From Campylobacterota bacterium (lineage in GTDB: Bacteria; Campylobacterota; Campylobacteria; Campylobacterales; Sulfurovaceae), in NCBI GenBank assembly GCA_003646505.1, contig QMKT01000010.1, positions 1-19,056 of the forward strand: a stretch of DNA of 19,056 nucleotides. Reading direction: 5' to 3'. The notes under the pieces were generated by a model. It was not told the DNA's origin, did no database searches, and was given only the letters and a program-made list of their open reading frames with translations. Shown piece by piece: positions 15,017 through 19,056 of the stretch. Positions within the stretch are counted from its first letter, which is position 1; each line of letters begins with the position of its first letter. The translations under genes and the position numbers were made by a program.

Positions 15017-15277
15017 TTGTCAACATTGAACCAAGAAATAGAAAAACACATTAAAAAGCTGGTAAATCCTCTTAAAGATTCTGATGAACTGCTTGAAGTA
15101 CTTAAATTGAAGCTTACAAAGAAAGAGTTAAAACTTTTGAAATCATGGGCAGAAGAAATACCTCAAAAAGAGATACAGGAAAGTTTACACCTTGATGAAG
15201 AGCGTTATGCTGAACTCTCAACAAAACTGATTAAAAAATTGAATCAGGAGAAGATAAAACAAGCGATGTGTATCTAA
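15017..15277 (+). CDS. small helical hypothetical protein, possible HTH
   Basis: I do not recognise this 86-residue protein. It begins with TTG, is very rich in Lys, Glu and Leu, has no signal peptide or membrane segment, and is predicted by eye to be all-helical. Residues about 33-80 (LTKKELKLLKSWAEEIPQKE, then IQESLHLDEERYAELSTKLI) resemble the region-4 or LuxR-type helix-turn-helix pattern: LTxxE, a W/A-rich helix, KEIxxxL, then a longer second helix. It lacks the usual small residue in the turn, so the DNA-binding idea is weak. It follows crcB after the hairpin repeat; in Campylobacter jejuni the neighbour there is htpG (from memory), so this gene is specific to the lineage. Codon use resembles its neighbours. 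Confidence 0.6.
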   Translation: MSTLNQEIEKHIKKLVNPLKDSDELLEVLKLKLTKKELKLLKSWAEEIPQKEIQESLHLDEERYAELSTKLIKKLNQEKIKQAMCI

Positions 15278-15334
15278 TCTAAAGTATCAGAAATAAAGTG
15301 TATAAGTGATGTAAAAGTTGCACTATGTTTTCCT

Positions 15335-15390
15335 AGAATACTGGAACGAGCTAAAATTCTCTTGTTTTGAGATGAGAGTATTTTCTTCTT
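15335..15390. terminator. possible bidirectional terminator between convergent genes
   Basis: AATACT (15337-15342) and AGTATT (15377-15382) can pair, with an inner TCTC/GAGA stem in the loop and TTTCTTCTT following on the plus strand. The structure is imperfect. The rest of the 138-nt gap (15278-15415) between the small gene and the thioesterase shows nothing else identifiable. Confidence 0.3.
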
Positions 15391-15415
15391 GTGCCATATA
15401 ACTTACTACATGACA

Positions 15416-16168
15416 TTATGTATCTATTTTTCTCCATACTGTCTTACCTGTTGCACATACTTTCTCTTCGCCTTTAACATGTATGGTATGGACAAACGAA
15501 TTCTCCTCACTATCTCTTTTGGTTAAAGATACGATCACATCACCATACTGAGCTTCTGAAATAAAACGTCCATCAATGGAATATAGATAATAATTGTCTA
15601 TGATATCTTCCGGAATTGATTCCATCAGCCATTGTAAATATCTAATATTATTTACATGTTTATTGGTATCCATATCATACATATTGACCTTGAACTCTAT
15701 CATAGATTCAGCAGAGTTGATGGCTTCTATTTTATTTGTAATAGTGTGTTCTATACATACCTCTTCTGAGGATAACCATTTTTCTTTAAAATACTTATGT
15801 ATTTTAGTAGGTCTTCTCTTCTCTATATCATAAAAGACCCACAAACCTTTGGCTCTTCCTATGACATTATAGTTTTCATCATAAATAATATTTTCCCTAA
15901 ATCCTCTAATAGCATGATACTTTGATATCCACGTTCTGATTATGATTTTCTCTTTATACTTAGGATATCGATCCATCTGCATCACACCAGAGAGTAATAC
16001 CCAGCCAAGATTCTCTGACATCAAAGAAAATAGACTATGCCCAGCAGAATAACAATGATCAGCAGCTGTCTCCTGAAGCAATGTCAACATGGTTATAGGT
16101 GAAGCTTCACCTGATTTATTCATTTCAAAATATCTTAGTTCAAACTCTTTGTCAAAATAATTTTCCAT
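15416..16168 (-). CDS. acyl-ACP thioesterase (FatA/FatB family)
   Basis: The 250-residue cytoplasmic protein has the tandem hotdog layout of acyl-ACP thioesterases, which release free fatty acids from acyl carrier protein. The first hotdog covers about 1-135, with MLTLLQETAADHC and the strand IIIRTWISKYHAIRGFRE typical of the N-terminal specificity half. The second (about 150-248) holds the catalytic pattern DMDTNKHVNNIRYLQW (165-180), giving Asp167, Asn169 and His171 in the spacing known from plant FatA/FatB. The gene follows the RND pump gene as TAATATG with a GGTGAGG ribosome binding site inside the pump gene, so the two are made together. Bacterial members are less studied and chain-length preference cannot be predicted here. 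Confidence 0.88.
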   Translation of the reverse strand: MENYFDKEFELRYFEMNKSGEASPITMLTLLQETAADHCYSAGHSLFSLMSENLGWVLLSGVMQMDRYPKYKEKIIIRTWISKYHAIRGFRENIIYDENYNVIGRAKGLWVFYDIEKRRPTKIHKYFKEKWLSSEEVCIEHTITNKIEAINSAESMIEFKVNMYDMDTNKHVNNIRYLQWLMESIPEDIIDNYYLYSIDGRFISEAQYGDVIVSLTKRDSEENSFVHTIHVKGEEKVCATGKTVWRKIDT

Positions 16169-16169
16169 A

Positions 16170-19056
16170 TTACTTTACCTCACCTTTCTCATAAAAACTT
16201 CTCAACCATCTGTCTAGAGGGTACATAAATTTATAGATGGCAGGTACAACTAAGAGTGTAAGTATAGTTGAGCTTACCAGACCACCTATGATGGCTAGTG
16301 CCATGGGTGCATTTGACTCAGACCCTGCTCCACCTCCAAAGGCTAATGGTAACATGGCACCGATCATGGCAAATGTTGTCATAAGGATGGGTCTTAGTCT
16401 TTTTTCTCCAGCTTCCAGTAAGGCATCATCTACGCTTTTACCTTTTTTGACTGCTTCATTGGCAAAGTCTACTACCAAGATGGCATTTTTTCCTACCATA
16501 CCCAGTAAGAGTATGATACCTATCATTACAAACAGACTAAAATTGTTACCCGTAAGGTAGAGTGCAACCATCACACCAGTAAACGATAGAGGCATAGATA
16601 CCATGATGATGAACGGTTGTATAAGTGACTCATAGAGTGCCGCTAAAATTAAGTAGATAAGAATGACTGCTAAGATGATCGCTCCAGCAAAAGCAGCATT
16701 GGTGTCTTGCATATTTTCAACATCACCTGTAAATCTATAGTTATACCCTTCTGGTAAAAGTTCTTTCATCTCTTCTTCTATCTTTACCATGACAACATTT
16801 AAACTCTCACCAAAGATACCTGAGGTAACCATCACTTTTCTTTCTCTGTCAAAACGGTTAATGGATGCGATACTTGTCGTCTCTTCAAATCTAACTAGAC
16901 CTTCTAGCGAGACAAATTGACCATTAGCGCTTCGTACCTGCAGTCTTTTTATATCTTCAATGGATTGTCTATATTTGTCGTCAAACCTCAAGGTAATATC
17001 AAACTGTCTTCCTTTTTCTTCATAAAATGAAATAGGAATATCACTTGAATAAGCACTTCCAAGCATTGCAGCAATGTCGTTGGCACTGACTCCTGCTATC
17101 TGAGCATTTTGTCTTATGATGTTTATCTGTATTTCAGGTTTTCCACTTTCATAATCTCTATCTATACTGACTGCACCCTTAGTATTTTCGAGAAATGCCA
17201 TGAGTTTAGAGGTTGTTTTTTCCAAAACTTCTAAATCATCCCCAGTAACAACTATCTGTACAGGTGCATTACTTGCACCAGTATCAAATGGAGGTAAGTC
17301 TTCAACAGTAATGACCAAGCCCTTGACTGATTTGAAGACATCTCTATATTTCTGTACTATTTGCTCTTGTGATACACCTTTTCTTTGGGCTACAGGTTTA
17401 AGTTTTGCATAGATCTTAGCTTTATGTATTTCATTTGCAGCGTTATAACCTATGGACAAAACAGAATACTCTACAAGTGCATCATCTTCTATTTGTTTAA
17501 GTAGTGGGTTAACAGTTTTTCTCATGTTGGCTATATTTGTACCTACCGGTGCCTTAATGAACACTTGAAATTCACTGTTATCTTCCATAGGGAGAAACTC
17601 CATACCTACCTTTAGTGAGAACGATGCAACAAGCAGTCCAACAGTAGCCAATATGGTGAGGGTCTTAAATCTTATGAGTGGTTTGAGCATCCAGACATAG
17701 GCTTTATCTATACCTACAAAAAATGGTTCTGTAAAGTAGTATAATTTACTTTGTTTGGCATTTAACACCCTTGCCCCAACAGTAGGTATGAACATCACCG
17801 CAACAAAATATGAGATAACGATCCCTGCAGCTACAGTCATGGCAAAGGAGTTAAAAAACATCCCTACAATACCATCCATAAATGCTACGGGAATAAAAAC
17901 TGCCAAAAGGACAGAAGAGATGGCAAGTATGGAAAAAGCCACTTCTTTGATGCCTTCATAAGAAGCTTCAAAAGCACCCAAATCCTCTTCCATTTTCTTT
18001 GTGATATTTTCAATCACCACAATGGCATCATCTATAAATATACCAATGGCAAGTGTTAGCCCTATCAATGTCAGCTTATTAAGATCATACCCCATCCAGT
18101 GAATAATAGCAAAAGTACCGATAATAGAAGTGGGAATAGCCAAAGCAGATACAAGTGTAGCAGTAAAGTTTCTCAAAAAGAAAAAGACAATAATAATGGC
18201 TAAAATAGCCCCATAAATAAGGTCAAAGGTCACATTGTTAATGTTAACCATAATCTTATCTGACTGATCTTGAAGCAGTTGCATATCATAATCATCACCA
18301 GCTATTTGTGTAAGTCTAGGCATGATTTCTTTTACTGCTTTAATGATATTTAAAACATTTTCACCTGATATTTTTTTAACTTCAAGCATCACACCTTGAT
18401 GTCCGTTATAAGATGAAAAACTTGTAGCATCACTGAGTCCATCTTTAACAGTAGCGATGTCTTTGAGTTTTACACCGGGCTTTATGAGTATATTTTCAAG
18501 CTCAACTACGGATGATGCGTCTGATTTCGCTTTTAAGATAATCTCTTGATTGTCATTTATCAGTTTACCTGCACCTTGTTTGACGTTTTGAGAAGCTATG
18601 ATCTGTTGTAAATCAAATGTAGTGAGTCCATATTTATTAAGTAAAAATGGGTCTGCAAAAATACGAATCTCTCTGTCTTGATACCCAACAATATTGATCT
18701 CCCCCACACCTTTAATTCTTTGAAGTTTAGGTTTTATCTTCTCATCAGAGAGTCTCATGAGTTTGATGGTATCACCCGTTTTAGTGGCTATAAAAATATT
18801 TATAACACCACCACCAGTTCCTAGTTTCTTAACAATGGGTTTTTCTACTGCGCGAGGCAGAACGAGAGAACCTATCTTGTCTCTTACATCATTGGTTGCT
18901 TCATCTAAATCTTTAAAGAGCTCAAACTGTACCGTGACTACAGAAAAACCTTCATAACTTGTAGACATGAGTTTATCGATGCCATCTATCCCACTCACGG
19001 CTTCTTCAAGCTTGTCTGTAACTTTTGTCTCTACAGTACTTGCATCTGCACCAGGG
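16170..19056 (-). CDS. RND efflux pump inner-membrane transporter, AcrB/HAE family (5' end cut by window)
   Basis: The frame is open to the right edge: codons upstream of the GTG at 18998 read PGADASTVETKVTDKLEEA, the conserved start of the first porter region, so that GTG is internal and roughly 60-80 residues are missing. About 960 residues of the usual ~1,030 are present. Order: porter subdomains (VSGIDGID, LPRAVEKPIVKK), a membrane bundle with the proton-relay pair Asp-Asp in GIFIDDAIVVIEN, the second porter half, then helices with the relay Lys in GMVGKNAILVVDF. It would export hydrophobic compounds as a homotrimer with a membrane-fusion protein and outer-membrane channel, presumably encoded upstream beyond the window. 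Substrate is unknown. The gene is coupled to the acyl-ACP thioesterase downstream. Confidence 0.96.
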   Translation of the reverse strand, partial: PGADASTVETKVTDKLEEAVSGIDGIDKLMSTSYEGFSVVTVQFELFKDLDEATNDVRDKIGSLVLPRAVEKPIVKKLGTGGGVINIFIATKTGDTIKLMRLSDEKIKPKLQRIKGVGEINIVGYQDREIRIFADPFLLNKYGLTTFDLQQIIASQNVKQGAGKLINDNQEIILKAKSDASSVVELENILIKPGVKLKDIATVKDGLSDATSFSSYNGHQGVMLEVKKISGENVLNIIKAVKEIMPRLTQIAGDDYDMQLLQDQSDKIMVNINNVTFDLIYGAILAIIIVFFFLRNFTATLVSALAIPTSIIGTFAIIHWMGYDLNKLTLIGLTLAIGIFIDDAIVVIENITKKMEEDLGAFEASYEGIKEVAFSILAISSVLLAVFIPVAFMDGIVGMFFNSFAMTVAAGIVISYFVAVMFIPTVGARVLNAKQSKLYYFTEPFFVGIDKAYVWMLKPLIRFKTLTILATVGLLVASFSLKVGMEFLPMEDNSEFQVFIKAPVGTNIANMRKTVNPLLKQIEDDALVEYSVLSIGYNAANEIHKAKIYAKLKPVAQRKGVSQEQIVQKYRDVFKSVKGLVITVEDLPPFDTGASNAPVQIVVTGDDLEVLEKTTSKLMAFLENTKGAVSIDRDYESGKPEIQINIIRQNAQIAGVSANDIAAMLGSAYSSDIPISFYEEKGRQFDITLRFDDKYRQSIEDIKRLQVRSANGQFVSLEGLVRFEETTSIASINRFDRERKVMVTSGIFGESLNVVMVKIEEEMKELLPEGYNYRFTGDVENMQDTNAAFAGAIILAVILIYLILAALYESLIQPFIIMVSMPLSFTGVMVALYLTGNNFSLFVMIGIILLLGMVGKNAILVVDFANEAVKKGKSVDDALLEAGEKRLRPILMTTFAMIGAMLPLAFGGGAGSESNAPMALAIIGGLVSSTILTLLVVPAIYKFMYPLDRWLRSFYEKGEVK

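Noticed and set aside
18996..18998. GTG as the real start of the RND pump gene
   Set aside because: The frame stays open to the window edge and the upstream codons encode conserved AcrB-type sequence (PGADASTVE), so the gene is simply cut by the window.
1..19056. Mobile element, phage, CRISPR array or defence island
   Set aside because: No transposase, integrase, cas, toxin-antitoxin or restriction genes, no regular direct repeats, and no evident composition shift; the genes are chromosomal housekeeping and envelope functions.

Overview
The window looks like chromosome from a Campylobacterota (epsilonproteobacterial) bacterium, most plausibly a Sulfurovum/Sulfurimonas-type organism. The DNA is AT-rich, lysine-rich proteins with short intergenic gaps predominate, and the run ctpA-purC-purS-purQ-(envelope protein)-plsC-crcB near a divergent clpB matches the order I recall from Campylobacter jejuni (Cj0509c to Cj0517). 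Genus-level placement is inference.

Layout. At 1-2139 there is the tail of an unidentified gene, a small glycine-zipper lipoprotein with its own sigma70-type promoter, then two minus-strand genes: a SAM methyltransferase and a secreted DUF302-like protein. At 2140-4713 lies clpB (minus strand), bounded by a long hairpin downstream and a near-consensus promoter upstream. That promoter's -35 box is overlapped by a HAIR-like inverted repeat, the expected operator of the heat-shock repressor HspR. At 4955-9645, on the plus strand, a nitrilase is followed by an overlapping MoxR ATPase, DUF58 protein and membrane transglutaminase, a known envelope-linked three-gene set.

At 9748-14929 a tightly packed plus-strand run encodes a C-terminal processing protease (S41), three purine-biosynthesis proteins (PurC, PurS, PurQ), a BatD/SH3-like envelope protein, the acyltransferase PlsC and the fluoride channel CrcB. 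Most junctions overlap or are 1 nt apart. The only large gaps, after purC and after crcB, each hold a hairpin over the preceding stop codon plus one copy of what I read as the same ~50-nt hairpin repeat, in opposite orientations. A small helical protein with a TTG start follows. At 15416-19056, on the minus strand, an acyl-ACP thioesterase is coupled (TAATATG) to an RND efflux pump gene that runs off the right edge.

Most of the window is conserved housekeeping sequence. I see no phage, IS element, CRISPR array, tRNA or rRNA, and no clear unknown defence system. The most interesting signals are the paired hairpin repeat, the HspR-type site at clpB, the RND-thioesterase coupling, the transglutaminase with Glu in place of the usual Asp, and the uncharacterised envelope protein in the purine/lipid operon.
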